Under the pieces are notes generated by a model, which was given only the letters and a program-made list of their open reading frames with translations, ran no database searches and was not told the origin of the DNA. The position numbers and the translations under genes were made by a program. From NCBI GenBank assembly GCA_019096065.1, contig JAGUCH010000005.1, forward strand, positions 3,658,001-3,722,000: DNA of 64,000 nt, in the 5' to 3' direction. This document shows positions 48,304-57,997 of this stretch, one piece after another. The number at the start of each line of letters is the position of its first letter. Positions within the stretch are counted from its first letter, which is position 1. This stretch comes from Paracyclopina nana. Its lineage: Eukaryota; Arthropoda; Copepoda; Cyclopoida; Cyclopettidae.

Positions 48304-49399
48304 CATCAGCGACATGAACTTCAACTGCGGTTTCAACGTGAATAGTGGGAGTGTTGGGTAGAGTTGAAGGTGAGTTTCCAGGTTTTGGCATCATCTCCAT
48401 GAGCTTGGCCTTTTTGTGCTTCATGGCCTCAAGTTTACGCTCGTTTTTGATAATGCTTTTCTCCACAGACTTTAAGATGTCCTTCGAAGGGTCAAGAATA
48501 TCCTCGTCGAAGTTTTCATTTTCCATGGAGTCCTTGGCTTTCCTCATCTTGGTAAGTCGTACTTGGATTCTGGATCTCAACTTTTTGTCTTGACGTTTCA
48601 CGTATTTTCTAGCTCTGGTTCCAAGCTGTCTCAGAAGGAAAAAGTTGTTCTCTGAGCACTTATGAAGGAGATATGTGAAGAATGCCAAAGCCAGGAGGAC
48701 TAAGATCGAGGTGGGGATGGTGAGCCACATCGTCAAGGTGGGATTGTTTCTCAGAGCGGTGTCGAATCCAGGGGTTCCAATCAATTCGTCATAAATGGGG
48801 ACCGTACCAGTCTTGACATCTTCTAGTGAGGCAATTGTAGCTTGGAGCTCAATGTTGAGGACCTTTTGATTGGATAGATCCTTTTGGAGGTTAAGGATTT
48901 CTGTATTGAGGCGTTCTTCTTGAGCTGACATGGTAATTAGCATATCCTCAACCTTGGATTTGGCATAATCATAGAGTTTTTCCAGGATGATGACTTTTCT
49001 TTGACAAGGGACATCACGGAGACCTTGATTGGGATTCAATCTGGATGAAGCATTGATCAAATCTTGAGAGGCCACACTTATGTTTTGAAAAAGAGCCTCT
49101 TGCTCCTCAAGATCGGTGTCTGCCGTTGGATCCAGATAAGTAGATTTGTTATTCTCCTTCTCTTCTGTTATCATGGCAGCATAGGTTGTTTGGCACTTGT
49201 CAAGTTGATCAGTCAAGGTGGTAATTTTGGTCTTAAATTCCTGGTTGTTTTCCTTGAGTTCAGCTTCGGATGCAAGACAGGTGGTTAGTCTTTGTTGATT
49301 GAGGACATAGTTATTGAGGAATTCAATCTCAGAGATTGATTTGGCTTCTATGGCAGAAATCAATCTTAAGGTGATGACGAAGAATTGGAGTGGACTCAT
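48173..49399 (-). CDS. env-like gene 2: type I coiled-coil membrane protein
   Basis: From ATG 49399 the frame opens with a probable signal peptide (MSPLQFFVITLRLISA). A longer frame from ATG 49486 exists but would bury this signal. The ectodomain of about 220 residues is helical with heptads and several N-glycosylation sequons (NIS, NAS, NKS). One transmembrane span (LTIPTSILVLLALAFFTYLL) is followed by a basic, then acidic cytoplasmic tail that ends in the tandem repeat. The layout is that of a viral or cellular type I surface protein. I find no similarity to a known fusion protein. It follows env-like gene 1 on the same strand. Confidence 0.75.
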   Translation of the reverse strand: MSPLQFFVITLRLISAIEAKSISEIEFLNNYVLNQQRLTTCLASEAELKENNQEFKTKITTLTDQLDKCQTTYAAMITEEKENNKSTYLDPTADTDLEEQEALFQNISVASQDLINASSRLNPNQGLRDVPCQRKVIILEKLYDYAKSKVEDMLITMSAQEERLNTEILNLQKDLSNQKVLNIELQATIASLEDVKTGTVPIYDELIGTPGFDTALRNNPTLTMWLTIPTSILVLLALAFFTYLLHKCSENNFFLLRQLGTRARKYVKRQDKKLRSRIQVRLTKMRKAKDSMENENFDEDILDPSKDILKSVEKSIIKNERKLEAMKHKKAKLMEMMPKPGNSPSTLPNTPTIHVETAVEVHVADDNNSDGNNVENDDNIEVNTSSTEKIVADDNNSDGNNVENDRQH

Positions 49400-49568
49400 G
49401 TTGTTTCTTCTTGGTAGTAGATGAGACTGAGGTTTTGCAATTTGATAGTGTATCTTCTTCGTGCTTAATGTGCAATAATGGCTCATTAAAATTGCTGTTG
49501 TGTTGAACTAGATGTAAAATGCTTGGCTATACTGTATTTGAAGGCGAAAAGTTGATGTTGCATATCCA

Positions 49569-51194
49569 TTAGTCATAGTAGGGGTGAATTTTGCTTGCTG
49601 CTTGAATTTCATCCTCACTTGTGTAACAGGAATAGTTGCTGTGTCTCCTGGGATCAATGCTATGGACATGAGCAACATCAATCACTTTTACAGATCTTTT
49701 GGCTCTTGGGCTTCTTCTTGGTGGTCTTGAAGGTTTTGTGTTGTCCATTTGTTTCTTTGATTTTGAATCTTGAGTCACAAAATAGACATCACTTTTATCA
49801 TTTTCCCCCTCGCTTGAAGAGTCCTTTTTTGATGGGAGAAAAGTGGCCATTTCAGTTTCATTACGATTGGTAGTTTTGGGACTCGCCTTGTTGGCAGGTA
49901 CTTTAAAAGCAACAAATCTTTTTCTTTTATGGCACATAAATCCATCTTTCCGACAGCTTCTTATGACGAGGAAAAGGCTTGTGATCAAGGTGACAATTCC
50001 AGATATACCGCCTATGATACTAAATATAATATCCAGCACTTTAGGATTTGTATGTTTAGTGATCCAATCTGGCAGTTTTTCTTTTGCCTTATCAAAAATC
50101 TCAGTGATGTTGATTGATGGCTTATCAGCTGGAAGTGTTTTTATCACCTTTGGCCTTTTTGTCTTAGTGGGTATAGAGCCATTAATAACTGTAGTAGGAG
50201 GGTTGATTTCAGCGGAGTTTTGTTTTTCTTCTTCATCACAAATGCAAATTTGGTTTCCATCCATAGATTTTGCACTATTATCCAATCTCTGAATAATATT
50301 GTCCGCTGTGACATAATCATTCACTAGATTAGGAAGAAGGTCAAAGATCAGCTCCATATTGGGTGGAGTAGATTCTAGTAGATTCTTCACTTCTTGTAAA
50401 GGGTGGTCCAGAAAGAGTTCATCCACATTGCTTTCTTGATATTGATCGCACCAATCAGCTTGATTCAACTCTTGGATTAACTCTTTTCCATTTGGGAAGT
50501 TGTCTTTGATAGTAGTGAGTTCTGCTGAGTAAACTTTTCGAAGGGAAGTGTACTTTTCATAATTGTCCGGAATGGCAGCTTCACACAGTGTCAAAGCTTG
50601 TCCGTTCCTGCAAGCCACATCTTCAATTACAAAAACAGTGTTGTCGTCGTAATTGTTTGGTACGACGATCCGATAGCACTTGTTTTCATCAAATAAAGTA
50701 GGCTTGACACTTAGATTCTCAACATTGTCTCCCCAGTATAGTGGAAATGGTTCACCGTCGAAGTAGTAGGAATCAGTTCTTTTGTCATATTGAAGATTTA
50801 CCCAGATTTTCTTGTCATCGAATTTGAAGTTAGGTGGGTCTCTCACACCTGCCTCTATCTTCTTTAAAACAGATGCAAAATCACCTTTGGGCTTGATGAA
50901 AGTCATCTTCTCGATCTCGCAGACCAATTTTGAAGTGGCAAACTTGTCTTGAACATTGATCAGCTTGTAAACTTTGTCGTTGACAATGCGACCTTTTGCA
51001 AAAGTCTCCACATCAGTAATTTGGTTCGAGATGGCATCAACTAGAGGCTCTAGGAGCTGATGTAGTTGATTGAGTGTTTCTGACAAGGACACAATGCTGT
51101 AAGCCTTGCAGAAGGGAGTGCTTGTCACACTCGTGTTGTGGAGCAGTGTTGCCAACGCCAAACTCCACAGAAGTTGTTTCATCCTTGTACTCAT
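49569..51194 (-). CDS. env-like gene 1: type I membrane glycoprotein
   Basis: Uninterrupted 541-residue frame from ATG 51194. A signal peptide (LLWSLALATLLHNTSVTS) leads a Cys-containing ectodomain of about 380 residues with N-glycosylation sites (NGS, NIT, NLS). A single transmembrane segment follows (IFSIIGGISGIVTLITSLFL), then a long basic tail with proline motifs (SRPPRRSPR). It occupies the env position downstream of pol, and an acceptor-like TTGACTTCTAG lies just before the ATG, so a spliced env mRNA as in errantiviruses is likely. I see no clear furin site or named fusion domain. Assignment rests on position and topology. Confidence 0.75.
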   Translation of the reverse strand: MSTRMKQLLWSLALATLLHNTSVTSTPFCKAYSIVSLSETLNQLHQLLEPLVDAISNQITDVETFAKGRIVNDKVYKLINVQDKFATSKLVCEIEKMTFIKPKGDFASVLKKIEAGVRDPPNFKFDDKKIWVNLQYDKRTDSYYFDGEPFPLYWGDNVENLSVKPTLFDENKCYRIVVPNNYDDNTVFVIEDVACRNGQALTLCEAAIPDNYEKYTSLRKVYSAELTTIKDNFPNGKELIQELNQADWCDQYQESNVDELFLDHPLQEVKNLLESTPPNMELIFDLLPNLVNDYVTADNIIQRLDNSAKSMDGNQICICDEEEKQNSAEINPPTTVINGSIPTKTKRPKVIKTLPADKPSINITEIFDKAKEKLPDWITKHTNPKVLDIIFSIIGGISGIVTLITSLFLVIRSCRKDGFMCHKRKRFVAFKVPANKASPKTTNRNETEMATFLPSKKDSSSEGENDKSDVYFVTQDSKSKKQMDNTKPSRPPRRSPRAKRSVKVIDVAHVHSIDPRRHSNYSCYTSEDEIQAASKIHPYYD

Positions 51195-51270
51195 AGTTGG
51201 GCTAGAAGTCAAAGTAGAGTGTAGAGGTTATCATTCATCCATCATCATTTGTATCACATTTGTCTAAGAT

Positions 51271-54200
51271 TCATTCTGCGAAATGTACAGTAGGTTCATA
51301 TGGCATTGCTTGTTCATCTTCTTCATCATCCAGGAACATCTGGTCAATGATTGGAAGCTGAGAGTTGACACTTTGAGCTTTTTCTTGCTCCTTTAGTCTT
51401 TTTGATTCACCACGTGTCATTACACGGCCCTTTGCAATGGGCTTGAAAATGTCCTCATCGAAGAATTCAGGGGTCTTTTGGATTTCCATGTACGGTTCGA
51501 GAGACTCCAATGTGAAGTGTGATCCAAGCATGAATCTAACACTTAATGGCAAATTTCCATAGAGCTCAGCGAAGCGAGGAGAGCATTTCTTTAGGAGATT
51601 CTTGTGAGCAGGAAAGACAACTCCATTGAAACTTTTTAGAAGGCATGTGTTTTGCAAGTTCTTGAGGACCAGGTAAGGGCTCGTGTGATAACGTACCCAA
51701 ATCTTTGGCTTTTCGTGTTTTCTCTTATCAAGCATGAAAACGTAAGTGCCAGGCTCATAGTTGATGTCTTTTCCAGGAATCTTTTCTCTTGCTTGCTTTT
51801 TGAGCTGAGTGTTCTTATTGATTGCTTCTTGTATAATGGCGTCATGAGCTTTCCAGATGTCTTTGATTGTGCTTGGTTCGACAATGTCCTTTTCTGTAAC
51901 TGGCCTTAGTCTGTCGTGATCAACTCCAAAGTAAGCATAAATGGGGCTAATGTTGCCAATTCTTGGTGAGGGGCGAGTGTTCAAAGAAAGTTGAACAAGA
52001 TACAAGAGTTTGATCCAGGGTAGTTTAAGTTGATTGGTCAAAATCCGGATGAGGTTGCTGACTTGTTGAACTGCATTTTCCACAATTGAGTGAGCTTGAG
52101 GAGAGTATGGCATTGTCACATGTGGGTGGATGTCATAATACTCCAGAAGTCTTCTAACTTTTGATGAAGAGACAAGGTTGGAGGCACCATCAGAGATGAG
52201 GATTTTAGGTGGTGAAAACACTGCTATGATGTATTGTTCAATAATCTTGGCAATTTCGTCACCAGTCGCATTCTTGACGGGTACTATGATCTTGTAACCA
52301 GTAAAGTACTCAATCATGACAAGGATTTTGGAGCTTTTATAAAACTCAGGATAGCCTTCGAGGATGTCAATTGAAAAGGTATGGCCTTTTGGTGATTCTC
52401 CATATGAGATAGGTTTTAGCTTGGCCTTTCCAAGTCGATTGGGTTTGGCGAGTTGGCAAAGATAACATTGGATTGTGAAGTTTAAAGCTGACTTAAATAA
52501 CTTGGGATGATAATGAGTCATAGCAGCCATTCGTGCCAAGCTTGTTCCTCCTATATGACAATCCAAATGAAGATAGGCTAAAAGTACACCAAGAAGAGAA
52601 TCGGGAATATAAATAAGGCTCCTTTCAGTGGATTGGTCTGGATTTTGAACAGTTTTGTATAGAACATTTTGTTCAAAAGCAAAGCCTTTTGGTGGATTTC
52701 TCCTCATTTTTTGAATATTGGCATCCTTTTCTTGTTCCATTGCGATGTTATCAAGAGTCAGCAGTTCAGCGAGTTCATGTTTTGGATTTTTCTTACCAAT
52801 GTAGTTAATTTGGATCTTCTCCGGAATCGAGTCAATGTAGGAAAAAGTCTTTTTAGGTTTTTTCTTGCGTGTCCCAAGCTTTTGTTCTCCATTGAACTTG
52901 GGTTCAAAACCTTCTTCATAGACTTTTTCTAGATATTCTTGGAGATCATTTAAAGTGACAACCTTACCAAGCTTGAACGGTGAAGTGATGAGAATAGGTT
53001 CTAGTTGACCATCATTTTGAACAGCTTTATACACTATGGGAAAGTTTCTAGTCATGGCATCTGCACACAAATTGTATTTTCCTTGGCAATGTAGGAAGAT
53101 GCATTTGAAGGGCATTGAGCTAATCGTGATGCACCATCTCACTAGCTTTGGAGGTGGATTTGGGGACAGCTTGGATGATTTGAGTATCCACAGAAGTGCC
53201 ATGTTATCACCACAAACAAAAGTCGTCGGAACTCCATGAAGTAGATGAGCAAAGTGTTCGAGTGATTTCACAAGGGCAAGGCATTCAAGTTCCAGAATGG
53301 TATATCTGGATTGCTGCTTGTTGAGCGTTGCACTGTAAAAACCCACAGGACAAATTATGTGTAATTTGTCCTTTTCCTGAAGATATGTAGAGATGGGTTC
53401 CAATTCGTCAAGTTCTTCATGTCTGATGTCTCTGATGAAGAGCTCTTCGTTGTTGGTTTTCAAGTTACTTTCATATTGCTTCAATGCTTCATCTATTGGT
53501 GACAGTGTTACCATTCCTGGATTATTTTTTCCAGATGGAGGGATGACTGGATGTTTTGTGTTCAATTTTGACTTGCTATCGAGGGATTCCTCTTGATAAA
53601 GTTCTTCATGCCATTTGGAGACTTCCTCCCTGGAGAAGGACTTGATCTGATAGCAGTAGCCAGCGATGGCATTGAGGCTGCTGTCATAATGGAGATAGAG
53701 TGGTTCGTCATAGTTCACAAAGTACACCGTGGTAGAGTTGATAATGGCATTTTTAATATCGTCAAAGGCTTGATCTTGTTCGGTACCCCAGGCAAAGTCT
53801 TCATCTTTCCGTAAAAGTTTGGTGAGTGGCTTCAATTTTTCAGAAAAGGCATAAACTAAGTTAGCGTTCCATTGAGCCAATCCGATGAAGGACATCAAAG
53901 TGTGTTTGTCCTCAGGCTTTTTAAAGTTCTTGACAGCAGACAAGTGTCGAGGAAGAATGGAAAATCCATTTTGGTCCAAGTGTTTGCCGAGAAGTTCGAT
54001 GCTTTTTTGGGCAAACTGGAATTTTCTTGGTCGTAGTTTGATTCCAGCATTGTAAAGTGTTCTGAGTATGATTTTGGTTTGCTGAATGTTGAGTTCAAAG
54101 CTTTTTGAATAAAGACAGACATCATCAGAGTAGTTGCACACAAAGTTGCTCTTACACGGAGATTTGTCTGTAGTATCAAGGATGCGGCTCATGCAGTAAT

Positions 54201-55767
54201 TGTAGTAGGATGGAGCATTAGAGAGACCAAAGATCATTCGAAGGGGAAGCCACTGACCTGAATTGGTGACAATTGCACATATCTTTTGTGCTCTCTCTGT
54301 CATGGGAATAGAGAGAAAGGCTGAGGCAATGTCAATGGTGGTGAAGTATTTGGGATTGGCCAATGAGATTTCTTCGATGATGGTGTTAATTGGCTTGTAG
54401 GGGAACTTTACAGGTTTTGTTACCTTGTTCAGTTCACGAGCATTATACACTGCTCTTAATGTTCCATTTCTTTTTGTGACCAAGAAACATGGCATGGCCC
54501 ATGGTGAAAATCCTTTTTTCAGAACTCCAATTTTCTCAAGTTCAGCGAGTTGGTCAGCCAGTTGAGCTTCTCTGAGCGGGTCCAAGGTGTAAGGTTTGAT
54601 GTAGACAGGTTTTTCAGTTGTAGTTTCTATGTCAAAGAAGATTTCAAACTTTTCATGGATCTTTCCAATGTCGGATTCATGTGTGCTGAAAAGATTGGGT
54701 GTTTCCTTTTCGATGAATGATATGATGTCTTCAACTGCAGATTTATCGATGTGAGAATGATTATCACGAATAATCATTTTCCAGTCATCTTTTTCTTCTG
54801 TAGTCAAGCATGGGAATCCGGTTGGTTCAACTGTCTCTTCATCTATTTGGTTGGTGGCTTCATCCTCAGTGGTTACTTTTCCAATGATTTCATTGCAGGA
54901 AAGTGGGAATCTTGAAGTAGACTTGTTTTCCATGGTGGTAGTGAATTTTCCCCCTCTGACTGAAAGTGATCCAACTGTCTTTAAGGGTGATTCACTGGGA
55001 ATTGACAAGTTATATTGGCCATCCGGAAGATCCAGAGTGCCAGTGACCTCATTTAATCCGGGTAGAACTTCGATCTCGTCCACTGAAGCCCATGAGTCTA
55101 AGCCTTCCGGAGATGGCAGAGACTTTTGTTCAGATCTTTGCTCAAAGCTTATGATGAGGTTTGTTCTACCTTTTTGTTGGATTATTTGAAGGTTGTGAGT
55201 GGTTATGAAATCTAAACCAAGTAGATTGCTTGAAGAGGCAATGAAAAATGTGTGCTTAAACTGAAATCCTTGTAGTTTGAAGGTTAGTTCGATTGGACAC
55301 TGGTATTGTGGTATTTCATTCTTTTGGACATCGACCAATGTGAGTTGTTCATTAGAAAGGGAGTACTTGTCTTTAGGAAGCTCTTGGAAAGTTTTGACGG
55401 AGAGAATTGAGACTTGTGCACCTGAGTCGACAGTGAAGTCGACTTTTAGGCCAAAGTCTGTTATCAAAGCTGTTTTTAGAGGACTTTCGTTGATCACTGG
55501 AAGATCGAGTCCTTCTAAAATGATATCTGGAGTAGGAATTTTGGAGACTTGCGAAATTTCTTGATAGTCGAATGAGGATGCGATTTCCAAGGCAGCATCT
55601 GAATCTAACCAGTCAGGTTCGATTGAAGAGGAAATGGTGGGGTTGTCATCATCTTCAGTGTCAATATCTGCGAGTGAAATGTCCGAGAACGTGACTAATG
55701 ATATTTCTTCTTTTACAGTTGCTGTTTTTGGAAAGGGCCGAGCTAGTTTAAAGGAACTGCTCGACAT
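51271..55767 (-). CDS. pol: pol: protease, reverse transcriptase, RNase H, integrase
   Basis: Uninterrupted frame of 1,498 codons. Aspartic protease DSG lies at residues 114-116. RT palm: IDIASAF near 479 and YSDD at 546-549, where Ty3/gypsy elements more often have Y-[LIV]-DD. The RNase H acidic residues include D695, E826 and the GDN near 854; the spacing from D695 to E826 is about 90 residues longer than usual. The integrase zinc knot is H1067, H1071, C1101, C1104, and its catalytic triad is D1134, D1193, E1230. A GPY/F-like module (SPYLVLKN) follows, with no chromodomain visible. The frame is -1 relative to gag and overlaps its last 25 nt. Expression as Gag-Pol by frameshifting is most likely. 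The product would copy RNA into DNA and integrate it. Confidence 0.95.
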   Translation of the reverse strand: MSSSSFKLARPFPKTATVKEEISLVTFSDISLADIDTEDDDNPTISSSIEPDWLDSDAALEIASSFDYQEISQVSKIPTPDIILEGLDLPVINESPLKTALITDFGLKVDFTVDSGAQVSILSVKTFQELPKDKYSLSNEQLTLVDVQKNEIPQYQCPIELTFKLQGFQFKHTFFIASSSNLLGLDFITTHNLQIIQQKGRTNLIISFEQRSEQKSLPSPEGLDSWASVDEIEVLPGLNEVTGTLDLPDGQYNLSIPSESPLKTVGSLSVRGGKFTTTMENKSTSRFPLSCNEIIGKVTTEDEATNQIDEETVEPTGFPCLTTEEKDDWKMIIRDNHSHIDKSAVEDIISFIEKETPNLFSTHESDIGKIHEKFEIFFDIETTTEKPVYIKPYTLDPLREAQLADQLAELEKIGVLKKGFSPWAMPCFLVTKRNGTLRAVYNARELNKVTKPVKFPYKPINTIIEEISLANPKYFTTIDIASAFLSIPMTERAQKICAIVTNSGQWLPLRMIFGLSNAPSYYNYCMSRILDTTDKSPCKSNFVCNYSDDVCLYSKSFELNIQQTKIILRTLYNAGIKLRPRKFQFAQKSIELLGKHLDQNGFSILPRHLSAVKNFKKPEDKHTLMSFIGLAQWNANLVYAFSEKLKPLTKLLRKDEDFAWGTEQDQAFDDIKNAIINSTTVYFVNYDEPLYLHYDSSLNAIAGYCYQIKSFSREEVSKWHEELYQEESLDSKSKLNTKHPVIPPSGKNNPGMVTLSPIDEALKQYESNLKTNNEELFIRDIRHEELDELEPISTYLQEKDKLHIICPVGFYSATLNKQQSRYTILELECLALVKSLEHFAHLLHGVPTTFVCGDNMALLWILKSSKLSPNPPPKLVRWCITISSMPFKCIFLHCQGKYNLCADAMTRNFPIVYKAVQNDGQLEPILITSPFKLGKVVTLNDLQEYLEKVYEEGFEPKFNGEQKLGTRKKKPKKTFSYIDSIPEKIQINYIGKKNPKHELAELLTLDNIAMEQEKDANIQKMRRNPPKGFAFEQNVLYKTVQNPDQSTERSLIYIPDSLLGVLLAYLHLDCHIGGTSLARMAAMTHYHPKLFKSALNFTIQCYLCQLAKPNRLGKAKLKPISYGESPKGHTFSIDILEGYPEFYKSSKILVMIEYFTGYKIIVPVKNATGDEIAKIIEQYIIAVFSPPKILISDGASNLVSSSKVRRLLEYYDIHPHVTMPYSPQAHSIVENAVQQVSNLIRILTNQLKLPWIKLLYLVQLSLNTRPSPRIGNISPIYAYFGVDHDRLRPVTEKDIVEPSTIKDIWKAHDAIIQEAINKNTQLKKQAREKIPGKDINYEPGTYVFMLDKRKHEKPKIWVRYHTSPYLVLKNLQNTCLLKSFNGVVFPAHKNLLKKCSPRFAELYGNLPLSVRFMLGSHFTLESLEPYMEIQKTPEFFDEDIFKPIAKGRVMTRGESKRLKEQEKAQSVNSQLPIIDQMFLDDEEDEQAMPYEPTVHFAE

Positions 55768-57635
55768 TGGTGATCAAGATGGAAACCTTGCATGCATTTG
55801 GAGCATGCATTGAAGCTAGGAGTGGAGCTCTTGTAAATGCAATTTTCAGCATTGAATCCACACAGTAAATGTCCACATCTCGCACAAGAAATAGAGATTC
55901 TTTCAAGAGTTTTCAAAGAGATGCGATACTTTCCCGGTTGAGTTTCAACAAATACTGGAAAGTCAATTGGTGCATTTTCAGGAATAATGCGTCCAAGATT
56001 GTCAAACTTGTAGGGAATTCGCGAATGTGGATCATCCAGCATCTTGAGCTTTGGGCCTCTCTTTCTGGTGTTTCGTTCATACGAATCGATTTCCATGAGA
56101 AGAACATTCATAAGAGGGCCTTTTTTGTCAAACTTGGCTGCTATTTCAGAAAATTTGGGGTCTGAAATTTTGTAGACAATCAGCTTAGACTTTTGAGGTC
56201 TGTTGTATCCTCCCTTTTCGTTTGGGTAAGTCTTGGGCTGATTTTCGAGTGCAGCCACAGTTTTCATCAATAACTGGTTCGTTTCTTTCATTTCAGAGAT
56301 GATTTGATTATTAGCAGCGAAATGGCCATTGGAGTGGTTGGAAGAACCGGTTTTTATGCTTGCGGTTGTGGTATGCTCATTATTTATGGCTTGAGGGGCC
56401 GCTTCCAAGTTTTTTACTACCCTTTTTGTCATGGAAGGATGGGATGTAACCATGTTTTTGAACGTGTTCAAATCCATGGGTGGAACAAAGGGTGATATTT
56501 TTTGGAGTTCCGCAATCTTTGTCCGTTCAAGGTTAACTGCCTTTTGTACCTCTGAAGGCAGCTGGGGAATGACATGATCGATAACTAACTTAGTCAAGGC
56601 ATCGTTCCTTTGTTCTGGGAAGGCCAAACGAGCCTTTTCGACTATCTTGGTTAGCGAGTCATCGACCTTTTTCATGTCAATTTTGGAGTCATAAAACTCG
56701 CACAAGAGTTCATCTGGTCTCTTGCTGCAGCAATAGCTCTCAAGGATTTCCTTGATAGCTTCATTAATATCATCATGACTCTTGAAAATGTTGGTGAAAG
56801 TGTCCTTGAGTTGAGAGTTAGTCTGGTGTATAATGAGGTTGGCAAACTGCTTGGCTGTTAGCTCGCCTGCGTGTCGTTCAGCCATAGCTTCAATAATGTG
56901 CCTCACATCTGGGCTTGCCTTGCTCAACCTTGGGAACTCTTTCAAGTTTTCTCTTTTTAGTTGGACAAAAAGCGCGTTGGACTCTCTTGTATCTGATCCG
57001 GGAATGAAAGGGACGGTTTTCAGGCATGGAATTCTTTGCGTTTGGATGAGTTTTGGAATGAGTTGAAGGAAGTCGTTCCTGAGTTCTGCTGCGATAATAT
57101 CTCGTTCCATTTCCACCCTGTTTTGGACTGAATTGTGACGAGCATATTCCTTCAGATCCTTAAGGGACTTTTCATATTTATGAGTTTTCCCTTGGAGAAG
57201 GTTGCTAGTTCCATAAGCCAAGCTTTGGAAGAGTGGGGCTACTCCAGCATTGGCATGAGGAGATGGTGCTCGAGAGTCTCCTCTGATGGAGGATGCCACA
57301 CTTGATCGGCGAGATCTTCTTGGCTCAGGTTGGTCTTGTGGAGGTGAGTCCGGAGATGGTTCCATGCGCTGTAGAATGGCCTTGTTTGACTCATGAACAT
57401 CATTCAATGCTCTGGTGATGGTTGAGAAGCTGGTGTCGACGTTTTCTTGCATTTTGAGGAGGTTTCTCTCAAGCTTCTCAATTTTCCTGTTGGTGGCAAG
57501 TTTTGCTCTGCGATCTTGTGAAACTTCATTTGGAGGCACGGCCATGCGAGCTGCAATGCCTAGTAGCTCATTTTGTATGGCGTTCTCTAAAGTCTCTTCG
57601 TGGTGGTCATGATGATGAGCACCAGATTCAGCCAT
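55743..57635 (-). CDS. gag: gag polyprotein
   Basis: Uninterrupted frame of 630 residues from ATG 57635 (MAESGAHHHDHHEE). The N-terminal third has a helical, probably coiled-coil region and an Arg/Ser linker. The central part is alpha-helical, as expected for matrix and capsid. The C-terminus lacks the common CX2CX4HX4C knuckle. It has instead a paired Cys-rich module (CARCGHLLC, later CSKCMQGFHLDHQC) that could bind zinc and RNA. It follows a 362-nt leader and ends at a TAG that abuts the slippery heptamer. Confidence 0.9.
   Translation of the reverse strand: MAESGAHHHDHHEETLENAIQNELLGIAARMAVPPNEVSQDRRAKLATNRKIEKLERNLLKMQENVDTSFSTITRALNDVHESNKAILQRMEPSPDSPPQDQPEPRRSRRSSVASSIRGDSRAPSPHANAGVAPLFQSLAYGTSNLLQGKTHKYEKSLKDLKEYARHNSVQNRVEMERDIIAAELRNDFLQLIPKLIQTQRIPCLKTVPFIPGSDTRESNALFVQLKRENLKEFPRLSKASPDVRHIIEAMAERHAGELTAKQFANLIIHQTNSQLKDTFTNIFKSHDDINEAIKEILESYCCSKRPDELLCEFYDSKIDMKKVDDSLTKIVEKARLAFPEQRNDALTKLVIDHVIPQLPSEVQKAVNLERTKIAELQKISPFVPPMDLNTFKNMVTSHPSMTKRVVKNLEAAPQAINNEHTTTASIKTGSSNHSNGHFAANNQIISEMKETNQLLMKTVAALENQPKTYPNEKGGYNRPQKSKLIVYKISDPKFSEIAAKFDKKGPLMNVLLMEIDSYERNTRKRGPKLKMLDDPHSRIPYKFDNLGRIIPENAPIDFPVFVETQPGKYRISLKTLERISISCARCGHLLCGFNAENCIYKSSTPSFNACSKCMQGFHLDHQCRAVPLN
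55746..55752 (-). promoter_or_regulatory. -1 ribosomal frameshift slippery site, gag to pol
   Basis: Read on the minus strand in the gag frame, the sequence is T TTA AAC immediately followed by the gag stop TAG. It fits the X XXY YYZ rule exactly, and a -1 slip here enters the pol frame (TTT AAA CTA). No obvious strong downstream stem or pseudoknot was recognised by eye. Confidence 0.88.
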
Positions 57636-57997
57636 TTTTGAACCTAATGTACGTGAAAGTAAGTTGTTGATAGGAAAGAACTTCTATGCTCCGCCCAGAT
57701 TGCCTTAAGGGCTTTGTTTGAGCTGTAAGTCACAACACGGGACTCTGAATTAAGGGCCTCTTTTAACTTATATGGGCGCGTAGCCGAAAGTGTCCTTTTT
57801 TGAGGTAGCTAATCTCGTCTAAGGCAAGGTTACCTTTATGGTTCAGATGGAGTGATGGAGCACTGTACGACTTTGTTGAGGGAGTCGATCCAAATTAGAC
57901 TGGCTAGGTCTTCTTTAGATGATATTATTTCCCCCCCGCTCTGGAAAAAGCACTTCACTTCCACTCGTGATCTTGATACAATTCCGTGGGAGCCAAC
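57636..57997 (-). other. gag leader with candidate primer-binding site
   Basis: This is untranslated leader between 5' LTR and gag. Starting 2 nt inside the LTR, the minus strand reads TGGCTCCCACGGAATTGT (57978-57995). It begins with the TGG required to pair with a tRNA CCA end. I could not match it to a particular tRNA from memory, so the primer is undetermined. Confidence 0.5.
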
